In this document: positions 9,199-18,680 of the stretch, one piece after another | Numbering within the stretch: position 1 is the first letter of the stretch | Layout: every line of letters begins with the position of its first letter | Notes under the pieces: generated by a model | Told to the model about the DNA's origin: nothing | The model's input: the letters and a program-made list of their open reading frames with translations, nothing else | The model's database searches: none | Origin: Mycobacterium sp. KBS0706 | GTDB taxonomy: Bacteria > Pseudomonadota > Alphaproteobacteria > DSM-16000 > Inquilinaceae | Assembly (NCBI RefSeq): GCF_005938675.2 | Contig: NZ_VCCH02000005.1 | Span: forward strand, 113,900-177,899 | Length of the DNA: 64,000 nt | Reading direction: 5' to 3' | Position numbers and translations under genes: made by a program

Positions 9199-9950
9199 CC
9201 AGCACCACCGCGATTCTCTCCACCGTCACCGCCTCCTTCCTCGGCTCCTTCGTCGAGGTGGTGGAGGCGTTCACCATCATCCTCGCCGTCGGCCTGTCGC
9301 AGAGCTGGCGACCGGCCTTCATCGGCACGGCGGCCGCCCTGGCGGTGCTGGCCGTGCTGGTCCTGCTGCTCGGGCCGTTGCTCGAGCTGGTTCCGATCGA
9401 GGCGCTGCAATTCGCGATCGGCACGCTGCTGATACTGTTCGGCCTGCGCTGGCTGCGGAAGGCGATCCTGCGGGCGTCGGGCCTGATTCCGCTGCGCGAC
9501 GAGGCACGCGCCTTCGCCGCGGAGACCGACCAGCTGCGCCGCCGCAGCGCCGAGCGCCGGGCCGACTGGCTGGCGGGGGTCGCCGCATTCAAGGCGGTGC
9601 TGCTGGAGGGCGTCGAGGTCGTCTTCATTGTCATCGCCGTCGGCGCCGGGCGCGGCATGATCGGCTATGCCAGCCTCGGCGCCGCAGCCGCGTGCCTGCT
9701 GGTGCTGATCATCGGCCTGGCCGTGCACCGGCCGCTGTCGCGGGTGCCAGAGAACACGCTGAAATTCACGGTCGGCCTGCTGCTCACCTCCTTCGGCGTG
9801 TTCTGGACCGGCGAGGGGCTGGGTGCCGACTGGCCGGGGGCAGACCTGTCGCTGCTCGGCATCCTGGCGGTGGTCGCGGCCATGTCCTTCGCCGCCGTCA
9901 AGCTGCTGCGTCCGCCCTCCGGCGCACCGGTCCGGGAGGGGACGCCATGA
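9195..9950 (+). CDS. COG4280-like multispanning membrane protein with duplicated Glu motif
   Basis: 251 aa, about six to seven hydrophobic segments. Two similar units each carry closely spaced glutamates in a membrane helix: GSFVEVVEAFTIILAVG near residue 20 and LLEGVEVVFIVIAVG near residue 140. This internal repeat recalls FTR1 iron permeases (REGLE) and UPF0016/TMEM165-type cation transporters, so a divalent-cation role is conceivable. COG4280 members have no settled function that I know of. Coupled by ATGA to both the RpiR gene before it and the 74-aa gene after it. Confidence 0.75.
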   Translation: MTSTTAILSTVTASFLGSFVEVVEAFTIILAVGLSQSWRPAFIGTAAALAVLAVLVLLLGPLLELVPIEALQFAIGTLLILFGLRWLRKAILRASGLIPLRDEARAFAAETDQLRRRSAERRADWLAGVAAFKAVLLEGVEVVFIVIAVGAGRGMIGYASLGAAAACLLVLIIGLAVHRPLSRVPENTLKFTVGLLLTSFGVFWTGEGLGADWPGADLSLLGILAVVAAMSFAAVKLLRPPSGAPVREGTP

Positions 9951-10171
9951 GCGCCATCAAGACCGTTCTGGCCGAGCTGCTGGGCCTGTTCATCGACGAC
10001 GGCGCCCTGGCGCTGGCCGCGATCGCGCTGATCGCCGCCGTCGCCGCGGCGGTCCGCTGGGCCGAGCTGCCAGGGCTGGAGGGCGGGCTGCTGATCCTCG
10101 CCGGCTGCCTGCTGATCCTGGCCGAGAGCCTGACCCGGGCGGCACGGGCGAAACGGCGCGGCGGAGGGTGA
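9947..10171 (+). CDS. Small membrane protein (74 aa), partner of COG4280-like protein
   Basis: Two hydrophobic helices (GALALAAIALIAAVAAAV and GGLLILAGCLLILAESL) and a basic C-terminus (ARAKRRGGG), placing the C-terminus in the cytoplasm. The start codon overlaps the previous stop as ATGA. Synteny and coupling suggest a subunit of one membrane complex with the preceding gene. No family recognised. Confidence 0.75.
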   Translation: MSAIKTVLAELLGLFIDDGALALAAIALIAAVAAAVRWAELPGLEGGLLILAGCLLILAESLTRAARAKRRGGG

Positions 10172-10282
10172 TCGATGCAAAGACGCCGGCCGAAGGAACA
10201 CCCGTTCATCGGTGCGGCGACATGAGCGATGATGGCCGGCTGCCCGACTCCGTGGCGGCACCGGCAACGTTTCGAGGCCGCC

Positions 10283-10750
10283 ATGTCTCTCTCCCCGATC
10301 CTGCGCATGGCGGTGCCGGCCCTGATCCTGGCGGCCTGCGTCCGGTCCCAACCAGCGCCGCTGCACCCGGGTCCGATGCCATCCGCGTCGGGCACTCCCA
10401 CCGCGATCGCGACCAATGTCGGAAAGGGGCGATACCCGCTTCCGCAGGCGAGGCAGGCCGTCGTGTCGAAGGGCACGCAAGGCGCGATCCGCGACAAGGT
10501 CAGGCAATGCTGGAATATCTCCTCCGGAGTTCAGAGCAGACCCGTCACCATCCGCATTGCCCGGATCAACTCGGACGGCACGATCCCGCCCGGCGCCGCT
10601 TCCATCGTCGATGACGGCGGCAGCCAGGCCTGGGCGCAGGCGGCCCTGCGGGCGGTCGTCAACCCGGTCTGCCAGCCCTGGCCAGTGCCCCAGGGAGGCT
10701 GGCCGAATGACGGCTTCACCCTGGTCTTCGACCCGAAGGAGCTATTCTGA
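10283..10750 (+). CDS. Lipoprotein with TolA/TonB C-terminal-like domain
   Basis: 155 aa. A signal sequence ends in the lipobox LILAAC (Cys at about residue 19). The C-terminal ~95 residues (AIRDKVRQCWN, VTIRIARINSDGTI, WAQAALRAVVNPVCQPWPVP, GFTLVFDP) follow the TolA C-terminal pattern, including the paired Cys. It is likely anchored in the envelope facing the periplasm. ATG 10283 is preferred over 10229 because it puts the signal peptide at the N-terminus. Isolated from tol/pal genes, so a function in envelope integrity is only suggested. Confidence 0.75.
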   Translation: MSLSPILRMAVPALILAACVRSQPAPLHPGPMPSASGTPTAIATNVGKGRYPLPQARQAVVSKGTQGAIRDKVRQCWNISSGVQSRPVTIRIARINSDGTIPPGAASIVDDGGSQAWAQAALRAVVNPVCQPWPVPQGGWPNDGFTLVFDPKELF

Positions 10751-10854
10751 TTGGCGTCGACCTCGTCTACGAGACGCATCCCAGCGCAGTGAGTGACAGG
10801 ACGCGCTCGGTCCCGTAGTAACCAACACTGGAGCAGTGCAGACGGAGCGTTCCC

Positions 10855-11724
10855 GTGCAGGCAGCTGAGGTTTCGCGAGCGGTGGCCGCGGCCATGTCGA
10901 TCGCCTCGGCGCTGGGCCTGACGGTCGACGACGCGGTCGTTCTGCAGAATTCGAACAAGCTCGCCTTGCGCCTGCTGCCTTGTGACGTCTTTGCCCGGGT
11001 GGCGCCTTCGGCCGAGCAGGTGTCGCAGTTCGAAATCGAGCTTGCCCAACGGCTCGCCGAGACCGGGAGCCCGGTGGCCGCGCTCGAGCCGCGCGTGGCG
11101 CCGCGCGCCTATGAGCGGGACGGCTTCATGGTGACGCTGTGGACCTGCTACGCGCCGGAGACGGCTGGCGGGGTCGCGCCGGCCGACTATGCGAAGGCGC
11201 TCGGACGGCTGCATGCCGGCATGCGCAAGATCGATGTCGCCACGCCGCACTTCACGGATCGGGTCGCGGACGCCCAGCACCTCGTGGCGAGCCGCGACCA
11301 GACCCCGGCGCTCGCCGACGCGGACCGTGAGCTTCTCGACAGCACGCTTAGGAGCCTGAGACGAAGGATCGCCGGCCGCGGCGCCGCGGAGCAGTTGCTG
11401 CATGGTGAGCCGCACCCGGGCAATGTGCTCGGCACGACGAACGGGCCGCTGTTCATCGACCTGGAGACGTGTTGCTGCGGGCCGGTCGAATTCGACCTCG
11501 CCCATGTGCCCGAAGAGGTCGCCGAGCATTATCCGGTCGCCGATCAAGACCTGCTCGGAGAATGCCGGGCCCTGGTTCTGGCGATGGTCGCGGCGTGGCG
11601 ATGGGATGCAGGCGACCAATACCCGGACGGGCGACGGGTCGGCCTCGAACTCCTCAGGACCATACGCATGGGTCCGCCGTGGCCGGCGCTCGACGTCGTG
11701 ATGCGGCGACTGGCGGGTCCGTAG
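10855..11724 (+). CDS. Aminoglycoside phosphotransferase-like (APH/choline kinase fold) protein
   Basis: 289 aa from GTG. The APH pattern is seen in LLHGEPHPGNVL (catalytic loop, normally HGDxHxxN) and LFIDLETCCCGPVEFDLAH (metal-binding Asp). The catalytic Asp of the loop is Glu here, which may weaken or alter phosphotransfer. The family phosphorylates small hydroxyl compounds, antibiotics included, in the cytosol; nothing shows that this one gives resistance. It stands alone between a lipoprotein gene and a LysR gene on the other strand. An ATG at 10894 would shorten it by 13 residues. Confidence 0.8.
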   Translation: MQAAEVSRAVAAAMSIASALGLTVDDAVVLQNSNKLALRLLPCDVFARVAPSAEQVSQFEIELAQRLAETGSPVAALEPRVAPRAYERDGFMVTLWTCYAPETAGGVAPADYAKALGRLHAGMRKIDVATPHFTDRVADAQHLVASRDQTPALADADRELLDSTLRSLRRRIAGRGAAEQLLHGEPHPGNVLGTTNGPLFIDLETCCCGPVEFDLAHVPEEVAEHYPVADQDLLGECRALVLAMVAAWRWDAGDQYPDGRRVGLELLRTIRMGPPWPALDVVMRRLAGP

Positions 11725-11755
11725 GCCGACAGGCATCGCCCGTCCTCGCCGCCGC

Positions 11756-12673
11756 TCACCCCCCGTCCCCCGCCGCCGGCAGGTGGAACGCGAGCCCGAG
11801 ATGGTCGCGGAAAGCGCGCACCGCCGGGGTCATCGCCAGGTCGCGCTTCCAGGCCAGGCCGGCATCCATGGTCGGCACCGGCTCGGCCAAAGCGCGCTTC
11901 TCGATGCGCTGGCCGTCCAGCGACCAGGGCCGGTAGACCATGTCGGACAGGATCGTCACCCCCATCCCGGCCGCGACCATCGAGCGGACCGCCTCGACCG
12001 AGGAGGTCTGGAACAGGATGGTCGGCTGGTGCGGCGTGCGGTCCCAGTAGCGCTTGGCGGTGAAGGCGGCTTCGTCCACCGTCAGCATGATGTAGGGCTG
12101 GCCCGCCACGTCGGATAGCGACACCCGCTCCTGCTTCTGCAGCGGGTGGTCGACCGGCAGCCACAGATGGCGGGCGGAGCGGAACAGCGTCTCGGCCGCG
12201 ATCTGGTCGGTGTTTTCCAGATTCGATGTCAGCATCACCGCGAGGTCGAGCTCATCGCGCACCAGCCCGTCCTCGATCGCGGTGCGATGGGCCTCGCGCA
12301 GCTCGACCGTCACCTGCGGATAGGCGCGGCGGAAGCGCGCCAGATAGGGCGGCAGGAAATAGCCGGCCACGGTGTAGGTGACGCCGACCCGCACCCGGCC
12401 CTCGACCGGCGCAATGTCGCCGGAGACGCGCATCGCCTCGGCCACCGCCGCCGCGATGGCCCGGGCCTGCGGCAGGAAGCGCCCGCCCTCATGGGTCAGC
12501 GACACGCCGCTGGCATGGCGGAACAACAGCCGGGTGCCGAGCAGATCCTCGAGCTGGCGGATCGCTGCCGTCACCGCCGATTGCGAGACGTTCAGCTCCA
12601 CCGCCGCCTGGCTGATCTGGCCGAGCTCCGCCGCGGCGATGAAGTAGCGGACCTGGCGGAAGGAGAAGGCCAA
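11756..12673 (-). CDS. LysR-family transcriptional regulator of the pxp operon
   Basis: 305 aa from TTG 12673. Classic LTTR helix-turn-helix (FRQVRYFIAAAELGQISQAA, then LNVSQSAVTAAIRQLEDLLG) and a type 2 periplasmic-binding effector domain. The longer version from ATG 12778 is rejected: it would encode through a palindromic operator and add 35 atypical residues. It is divergent from pxpA, and a perfect inverted repeat between them (12699-12721) supports direct control, probably activation in response to a lactam or amino-acid-like effector. Confidence 0.9.
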   Translation of the reverse strand: MAFSFRQVRYFIAAAELGQISQAAVELNVSQSAVTAAIRQLEDLLGTRLLFRHASGVSLTHEGGRFLPQARAIAAAVAEAMRVSGDIAPVEGRVRVGVTYTVAGYFLPPYLARFRRAYPQVTVELREAHRTAIEDGLVRDELDLAVMLTSNLENTDQIAAETLFRSARHLWLPVDHPLQKQERVSLSDVAGQPYIMLTVDEAAFTAKRYWDRTPHQPTILFQTSSVEAVRSMVAAGMGVTILSDMVYRPWSLDGQRIEKRALAEPVPTMDAGLAWKRDLAMTPAVRAFRDHLGLAFHLPAAGDGG

Positions 12674-12698
12674 CCGGCACCTGCAACCTGAGGTCGAG

Positions 12699-12721
12699 CG
12701 ATATCGGAAAATCAGATATCG
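12699..12721. promoter_or_regulatory. LysR-type operator CGATATC-N9-GATATCG
   Basis: A perfect 7-bp inverted repeat with 9-base spacer, upstream of both the LysR gene and pxpA. On the plus strand a -10-like TACTAT lies at 12734-12739; the -35 position (about 12711-12716) falls inside the right half of the palindrome and is poor, as expected of an activator-dependent promoter. Confidence 0.65.
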
Positions 12722-12841
12722 ACCTGAAGAAGATACTATTTCACAGGGGTGCGGCGCGGCGCAATGATGGGCCAACAACCGGCCCGCACCCGAACGGCAC
12801 CGCCCTTCGGCCAGAGGACCGATCCAGACAGAGAGGCCTCC

Positions 12842-12904
12842 ATGCGCGGTCCGCGCCCCGGCATCGCCATGCCCTTCCCTCTGACCAGGCGAGATCCCGC
12901 ATGA
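12842..12904 (+). CDS. 20-aa leader ORF coupled to pxpA
   Basis: ATG 12842 follows GAGAGGCC and reads 20 codons (starting MRGPRPGIAM, ending RRDPA) to a TGA that overlaps the pxpA ATG as ATGA. The pxpA start itself has only a weak ribosome site (AGGCGAG). The leader may therefore deliver ribosomes to pxpA. It could also be chance. Confidence 0.35.
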   Translation: MRGPRPGIAMPFPLTRRDPA

Positions 12905-13629
12905 CCGAGATCAACTGCGACATGGGCGAGGGCTTCGGCCTGTACCGGATGGGCGACGACGACGCGCTGATGCCGCTGATCTCGGTGGCCAACGTCGCCT
13001 GCGGCTTCCATGCCTCCGACTTCAACCACATGCGCCGCACGGTGCAGCTGGCCAGCAGGCATGGCGTGCGGGTCGGCGCCCATCCGTCGCTGCCCGACCT
13101 GCAGGGCTTCGGCCGGCGCGAGATGAAGATCGGCCGCGACGAGCTGGCCAACTGCATCATCTACCAGATCGGCGCGCTGAAAGGTTTTCTGGACGCCGAG
13201 GGCATGCGGCTGAACCACATCAAGCCGCATGGCGCCCTGTACGGCATGGCGGCGCAACAGGAGCCGATCGCGCATGCGATCTGCGACGCGGCGGACGTGT
13301 TCCGGGTGCCGATCCTGGGCATGGCCGGGACGTTGCACGAGAGCGTGTATCAGAGCCGCGGCCATCGCATGGTGTCGGAGTTCTATGCCGATCTCGACTA
13401 TGGCGACGACGGCTATCTGGTGATCGTGCGGTCGCGCGGCGCCATCGACCCGAAGCGGGCGGCGGAGCGGTCGCTGCGGGCGCTGACCGAGGGCAAGGTC
13501 GCGTCCCAGGGCGGCAAGGACATCGCGGTGACGCCGGATTCGATCTGCATCCATTCCGACACGCCGAATGCGGTCGATGTGGTGCGCGCCGTGCGCGACG
13601 CCATCGGCCCGTATCTGCGCGCGGCGTGA
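12901..13629 (+). CDS. pxpA: LamB/YcsF family protein, 5-oxoprolinase subunit A
   Basis: 242 aa. Family motifs NCDMGEGFG at the N-terminus, NVACGFHASD, GAHPSLPDLQGFGRREM and IKPHGALYG are all present; length is normal. With PxpB and PxpC it forms the ATP-dependent enzyme that opens 5-oxoproline (pyroglutamate) to glutamate in the cytosol. Here accC is inserted between pxpA and pxpB and a biotin carrier follows, so the true substrate may be another lactam or amide. First structural gene downstream of the LysR operator. Confidence 0.93.
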   Translation: MTEINCDMGEGFGLYRMGDDDALMPLISVANVACGFHASDFNHMRRTVQLASRHGVRVGAHPSLPDLQGFGRREMKIGRDELANCIIYQIGALKGFLDAEGMRLNHIKPHGALYGMAAQQEPIAHAICDAADVFRVPILGMAGTLHESVYQSRGHRMVSEFYADLDYGDDGYLVIVRSRGAIDPKRAAERSLRALTEGKVASQGGKDIAVTPDSICIHSDTPNAVDVVRAVRDAIGPYLRAA

Positions 13630-13639
13630 GGGACGTCCG

Positions 13640-14998
<1,359 letters not shown>

Positions 14999-15035
14999 CC
15001 AGGACCGGGATGACAGGGCAGGCAGGGAGACAGGG

Positions 15036-15905
15036 ATGATCTACGAGACGCCGGCATTCCGGCCGGGCGGCGACCGGTACATGCTGATCGAGTTCGGCAA
15101 CGAGATGAATCTCGAGCTGAACTTCATGGCCCAGGGCCTGGCCACCGCCATCGCCGAGCAGAAGACCAGGGGCGTGATCGAGACCGCGCCCTGCTTCGCC
15201 TCGATGCTGATCCATTACGAGCCGGACGAGATCTCCTATGCCGACCTGTCGCGCGAGCTGGAGCGGCTGATCGCCGCCCTGGGCCCGTCTGACGATATCG
15301 AGCTGGAAAGCCGGATCTTCTATTTCCCGACGGTCTATCTCGACCCCTGGACGCGGGAATGCGTGCAGGACTACATCGCCAAGATCGCGCCGAAGCAGAC
15401 CGACCCGGAATTCGTGGCCGAGCTGAACGGGCTGACGGACGTCCAGCAGTTCGTCCGGGTCCATTCCGGCACCGAATACTGGGTGGCGTCGCTGGGCTTC
15501 TGGCCCGGCCTGCCCTTCATGATGGCGCTGGACCCGCGCTGCAAGCTGACCGCGCCGAAATACAACCCGCCGCGCACCTGGACGCCGAAGGGCACGGTCG
15601 GGATGGGCGGCGCCTCGACCGCGATCTATCCCGAGCATTTGCCCGGCGGCTATCAGATCTTCGGCCGCATCCCGGTGCCGATCTGGGACCCCGAGAAGCG
15701 CTTCGACGTGTTCTCGGACTCGATCTGCCTGTTCCGCCCGGGCGACCGGGTGAAGTTCGTGCCCTGCACGGTCGAGGAGTTCGAGGAGGCCGAGCGGCGC
15801 GTCGCCGACGGCAGCTACGTCTACAACCTGGTCGAGTACCAGAAATTCTCCGTGCGCCAATACAAGCGCTGGGTCGGGTCGCTCGACCTGGCCCGCCGGT
15901 TCTGA
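15036..15905 (+). CDS. pxpB: 5-oxoprolinase subunit B family protein (allophanate hydrolase subunit 1/KipI-like)
   Basis: 289 aa, somewhat longer than the usual ~220-240. PCFASMLIHYEPDEISYADL and HSGTEYWVASLGFWPGLPFMM correspond to the family's nucleotide-fold and aromatic motifs. PxpB/KipI domains are homologous to the first half of the carboxyltransferase-like part of urea amidolyase. In this operon it would pair with PxpC. The extra length comes mainly from the N-terminus and the segment ending QFVRVHSGTEYW. Start ATG has GGGAGACAGGG upstream. Confidence 0.88.
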   Translation: MIYETPAFRPGGDRYMLIEFGNEMNLELNFMAQGLATAIAEQKTRGVIETAPCFASMLIHYEPDEISYADLSRELERLIAALGPSDDIELESRIFYFPTVYLDPWTRECVQDYIAKIAPKQTDPEFVAELNGLTDVQQFVRVHSGTEYWVASLGFWPGLPFMMALDPRCKLTAPKYNPPRTWTPKGTVGMGGASTAIYPEHLPGGYQIFGRIPVPIWDPEKRFDVFSDSICLFRPGDRVKFVPCTVEEFEEAERRVADGSYVYNLVEYQKFSVRQYKRWVGSLDLARRF

Positions 15906-15915
15906 GGAGGCCCGC

Positions 15916-16890
15916 ATGCTCGAGGTGATCAAGCCGGGGCTCGAGACCTCGGTGCAGGACTGGCCGGGCCGGATCGGCTTCTGGAACCAGGGCTTCCCGC
16001 CCTCCGGACCGATGGATTCCTGGTCCTTCCGCCTGGCCAATGTGCTGGTCGGCAATGCGCCCGGCGCGGCCGGGCTGGAATGCCAGTTCCTGGGGCCGAC
16101 CCTGAAGTTCCAGAGGGACGGCGTGGTCGCCGTGACCGGCGCCGACATGCAGGCGGCGCTGGACGGCGAGCCGCTGCCGCTGTGGCAGTCGGTGGCGGTC
16201 AAGGCCGGCCAGACGCTCACCATGGCCTTCGCCCGCACCGGCGCCCGCACCTACATCGCCGTGGCCGGCGGCATCGAGACGGAGCCCTGGCTGGGCGCCC
16301 GCGCCACCTTCCACAAGGCCGGCGTCGGCGGCATGAACGGCCGGGCGATCAAGGAAGGCCAGTCGGTGCCGGTGGCCGACGCGGGGGGCAAGGCTGGACG
16401 CCGCGTGAAAGCCGAGGCGCGGCCGGAGTTCGCGAAGGAGAAGCGCTGGACCGTCGAGGTGGTGGCCGGGCCGAATGACGACTGGATCGACGCCGCCGGG
16501 CATGAGCGCTTCCTGTCGGCCGACTGGAAGCTGTCGGCCAAGTCCGACCGCACCGGCTTCCGCCTGGACGGGCCGCAATGGAGCTTCACCGACAAGGCGA
16601 CGGACAAGGCGCCGGAGCACGGGTCGCTGCCGTCCAACATCATCGACCAGGGATATCCGCTGGGCGCCATCAACCTGGCCGGGCAGACGCCGATCATCCT
16701 GGTCAATGACGGCCCGTCGATGGGCGGCTTCATCAACCCCTACACCGTGCCGCAGGCCGCGTTCTGGAAGCTGGGCCAGTCGCGGCCGGGCGAGATCTAC
16801 AATTTCAAGGCGGTCTCGGTCGACGAGGCCCAGGCCATGGCCCGCCGGCTGCGCGAGCTGTGCAGCGAAGCCTCGATCGAAACCATCTGA
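15916..16890 (+). CDS. pxpC: 5-oxoprolinase subunit C / biotin-dependent carboxyltransferase family protein
   Basis: 324 aa. MLEVIKPGLETSVQDWPGR, GFPPSGPMDSWSFRLANVLVGN and ILVNDGPSMGGF mark the KipA/PxpC (allophanate hydrolase subunit 2) family, normal length. Follows pxpB by 10 bases with a strong GAGGAGG site. Some family members are labelled biotin-dependent carboxyltransferases; the nearby biotin carboxylase and carrier genes make that reading attractive here. Cytosolic; expected to form a complex with PxpB. Confidence 0.9.
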   Translation: MLEVIKPGLETSVQDWPGRIGFWNQGFPPSGPMDSWSFRLANVLVGNAPGAAGLECQFLGPTLKFQRDGVVAVTGADMQAALDGEPLPLWQSVAVKAGQTLTMAFARTGARTYIAVAGGIETEPWLGARATFHKAGVGGMNGRAIKEGQSVPVADAGGKAGRRVKAEARPEFAKEKRWTVEVVAGPNDDWIDAAGHERFLSADWKLSAKSDRTGFRLDGPQWSFTDKATDKAPEHGSLPSNIIDQGYPLGAINLAGQTPIILVNDGPSMGGFINPYTVPQAAFWKLGQSRPGEIYNFKAVSVDEAQAMARRLRELCSEASIETI

Positions 16891-16904
16891 CGACAGGGAA
16901 GACC

Positions 16905-17123
16905 ATGGCGACCGAAGTGAAGACCCAGACCGCGGGCAACATGTGGAAGGTGCTGGTCAAGCCCGGCGATGCGGTGGCGGCCGGCGACACTCTGTTCATC
17001 ATGGAGGTGATGAAGATGGAGGTGCCGCATGAGGCGCCGGTCGCCGGCACCGTGTCCTCCGTCCATGTCGAGGAGGGCGCCGAGGGGCTGGATGCCGATC
17101 AGACGGTGGTGGTGATCGACTGA
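16905..17123 (+). CDS. Short biotin carboxyl carrier protein
   Basis: 72 aa, just the biotinyl domain. The biotin-accepting Lys37 sits in FIMEVMKMEVPHEAPVAG. Full-length AccB has an extra N-terminal Ala/Pro-rich part that is absent. It would carry the carboxyl group between the AccC-like subunit (13640) and a PxpB/PxpC-type acceptor site. Last gene of the LysR-controlled operon; a small hairpin with a T run follows at once. Confidence 0.93.
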   Translation: MATEVKTQTAGNMWKVLVKPGDAVAAGDTLFIMEVMKMEVPHEAPVAGTVSSVHVEEGAEGLDADQTVVVID

Positions 17124-17141
17124 CCGGCGGTGGCCGGTTTT
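17123..17141 (+). terminator. Weak intrinsic terminator after the pxp operon
   Basis: A 5-bp stem ACCGG/CCGGT with loop CGGTGG, followed by TTT (total TTTT from 17138), directly after the biotin carrier stop. Short but well placed. Confidence 0.45.
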
Positions 17142-17225
17142 GTGAACAGCCGAGAGGTGTCATCATCCCAGCATCGGAAGGACTGAACGGCCGCATCGAG
17201 ACACCATCGACGAGGGAGGAGAGAC

Positions 17226-17546
17226 ATGACCGGGGAGGTCTGGATCGACGCCTGCGCGACGGACGACATCGAGCCGGAGGACGTGATCCGCTTCGACCAC
17301 GGCGGCCGCACCTTCGCGATCTACCGCACCGGAGACGACCGGTATTTCGCCACCGATGCGCTGTGCACGCATGAATACGCGCTGCTGTCCGACGGGCTGG
17401 TGATGGGCACGATCATCGAATGCCCGCTGCACCAGGGCAGCTTCGACTTCACCACCGGCGAGGCCAAGAGCCCCCCGGTCTGCGAGGACCTGCAGACCTA
17501 TCCGGTGAAGGTGGAGGGCGGCCGGGTCCATCTCCGGCTCGATTGA
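17226..17546 (+). CDS. Rieske-type [2Fe-2S] ferredoxin (MocE family)
   Basis: 106 aa. The Rieske ligands are Cys/His in CTHEYALLSDG and Cys/His in CPLHQGSFDF, with normal spacing. Such ferredoxins pass electrons to Rieske non-haem oxygenases in the cytosol. A Rieske oxygenase gene lies 3 kb away on the other strand (20333-21415) with no ferredoxin of its own, so this may be its partner. Ribosome site GAGGGAGGAG. It follows the pxp operon by about 100 bases and is likely a separate unit. Confidence 0.92.
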   Translation: MTGEVWIDACATDDIEPEDVIRFDHGGRTFAIYRTGDDRYFATDALCTHEYALLSDGLVMGTIIECPLHQGSFDFTTGEAKSPPVCEDLQTYPVKVEGGRVHLRLD

Positions 17547-17613
17547 CGGGCGAACCGAACCGCCGACGCGAATGGCGTGTTGACCGGTGGAGGACACCGC
17601 AAGGGAGCTCACC

Positions 17614-17817
17614 ATGGATCCGCTCGTGATCTTGAAGCGCAGCCGCCCCGGCGACCGGCTGGAGGTGATCAACTCGAACGGCGACAAGGACGACATCGTC
17701 GTCGCTCAGGTCGATCTGGAGAAGCAGCAGATCATCCCGGAACAGGGCAACGCCATCGCCTTCGGCGATGTCGGCGAGGTCGTGAACCACAGCGAGACGC
17801 GGCGCCGGGCGGGGTGA
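17614..17817 (+). CDS. Small hypothetical protein (67 aa)
   Basis: Unrecognised. Basic N-terminal part (VILKRSRPGDRLEVINSNG), then a segment that reads as short beta strands (DIVVAQVDLEKQQIIP, NAIAFGDVGEVV). ATG 17614 has GGGAGC upstream. It lies 67 bases after the ferredoxin and ends just before the convergent XRE-cupin gene. The composition matches the neighbours. Function unknown. Confidence 0.55.
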   Translation: MDPLVILKRSRPGDRLEVINSNGDKDDIVVAQVDLEKQQIIPEQGNAIAFGDVGEVVNHSETRRRAG

Positions 17818-17830
17818 CGGGCGCCGCTGA

Positions 17831-18451
17831 TCAGAAGCTGGGCGGCGTGATCGCCCAGATCACCTGGGTGATGCCGGGGCCGGGGTTGCGGTAGCGGTGC
17901 GGCCGGGTGCTGGCGAGGGCGAAGCTGTCGCCGGCGCCGAGGACGTAGAGCTTCTCGTCGACCCACAGCTCCAGCGCGCCGGACAGGATGAAGGCGGCCT
18001 CCTCGCCCTCATGGGTGTAGCTGTCGGGGCTGCCGGCGCCCGGCTGGATGGTGCACAAGAGCAGCTCCAGCTGGCCGTCGAGGTTCGGCACCAGCAGCTC
18101 GTCGGTCAGGCCGAGCCCGCCCATGTCCAGCACCTTGCGCCGGCCGGCGCGGACCACGACCCGGTCCTCGTCGTCGCGCGGGGTGGGGTCGCGGAAGAAC
18201 CAGCCGATGGTCACGCCCATGGCGCTGCTGATCAGCTGCAGCTGACGGATCGTCGGCGTCGACAGCCCGCGCTCGACCTGCGACAGGTGGCCGACCGACA
18301 GGCCGGTCGTGGCCGCCAGCTTCGTCAGCGTCAGGCCGCGCTGCTGCCGCAGCTCGCGGATCTGCGGCCCGATCGTGTCGACCGGGTCGCCGGAGGCCGG
18401 ATCGGAGTCCGCCACTCGCAGTTCCGGATCGCTGTTCTCGCCTTCGGTCAT
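17831..18451 (-). CDS. XRE-family regulator with C-terminal cupin domain
   Basis: 206 aa. Helix-turn-helix around residues 35-85 (RGLTLTKLAATTGLSVGHLS, QVERGLSTPTIRQLQLIS) and a C-terminal cupin (SYTHEGEEAAFILSGALELW). The PuuR-like HTH-cupin layout is common next to polyamine, amino-acid and quaternary-amine catabolic genes; the cupin senses a small ligand. It is codirectional with, and downstream of, the Rieske/ABC operon, and is the best local candidate for binding the paired palindromes at 25387 and 25513. Confidence 0.92.
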   Translation of the reverse strand: MTEGENSDPELRVADSDPASGDPVDTIGPQIRELRQQRGLTLTKLAATTGLSVGHLSQVERGLSTPTIRQLQLISSAMGVTIGWFFRDPTPRDDEDRVVVRAGRRKVLDMGGLGLTDELLVPNLDGQLELLLCTIQPGAGSPDSYTHEGEEAAFILSGALELWVDEKLYVLGAGDSFALASTRPHRYRNPGPGITQVIWAITPPSF

Positions 18452-18498
18452 TGTCCGTCTCTCCAGCCGACCGCCCCTCTGCCGCCGACCCTTTCGGA

Positions 18499-18632
18499 TT
18501 GCCTCTCCCGCCTGGCGGGAGAGGTCGGGCGTCCGCAGGACGACCGGGTGAGGGCTGGCCCAGGCCTCGACGAAGAGCCCTCACCCGGAGCCGCTTCGCG
18601 TCTCCGACCTCTCCCGCAAGCGGGAGAGGCAA
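18499..18632. repeat. 134-bp intergenic inverted-repeat element
   Basis: The ends are TTGCCTCTCCCG and its exact reverse complement CGGGAGAGGCAA. Internally CCGGGTGAGGGCT pairs perfectly with AGCCCTCACCCGG, and CTCTCCCGCCTGGCGGGAGAG is a further hairpin. Same size class and vocabulary (GGGTGAGGG, CTCTCCC) as the element at 4583-4712. It fills most of the gap between the XRE-cupin gene and the flavoprotein gene and may insulate their transcripts. Confidence 0.8.
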
Positions 18633-18680
18633 TACAAAGACACCGCCTGCTGTTTCGGTCCGCCAACACCTGAGTCCGCC

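Noticed and set aside
12674..12778. Longer LysR start at ATG 12778
   Set aside because: It would place the CGATATC-N9-GATATCG operator and the promoter inside the coding region and add residues not found in LysR proteins.
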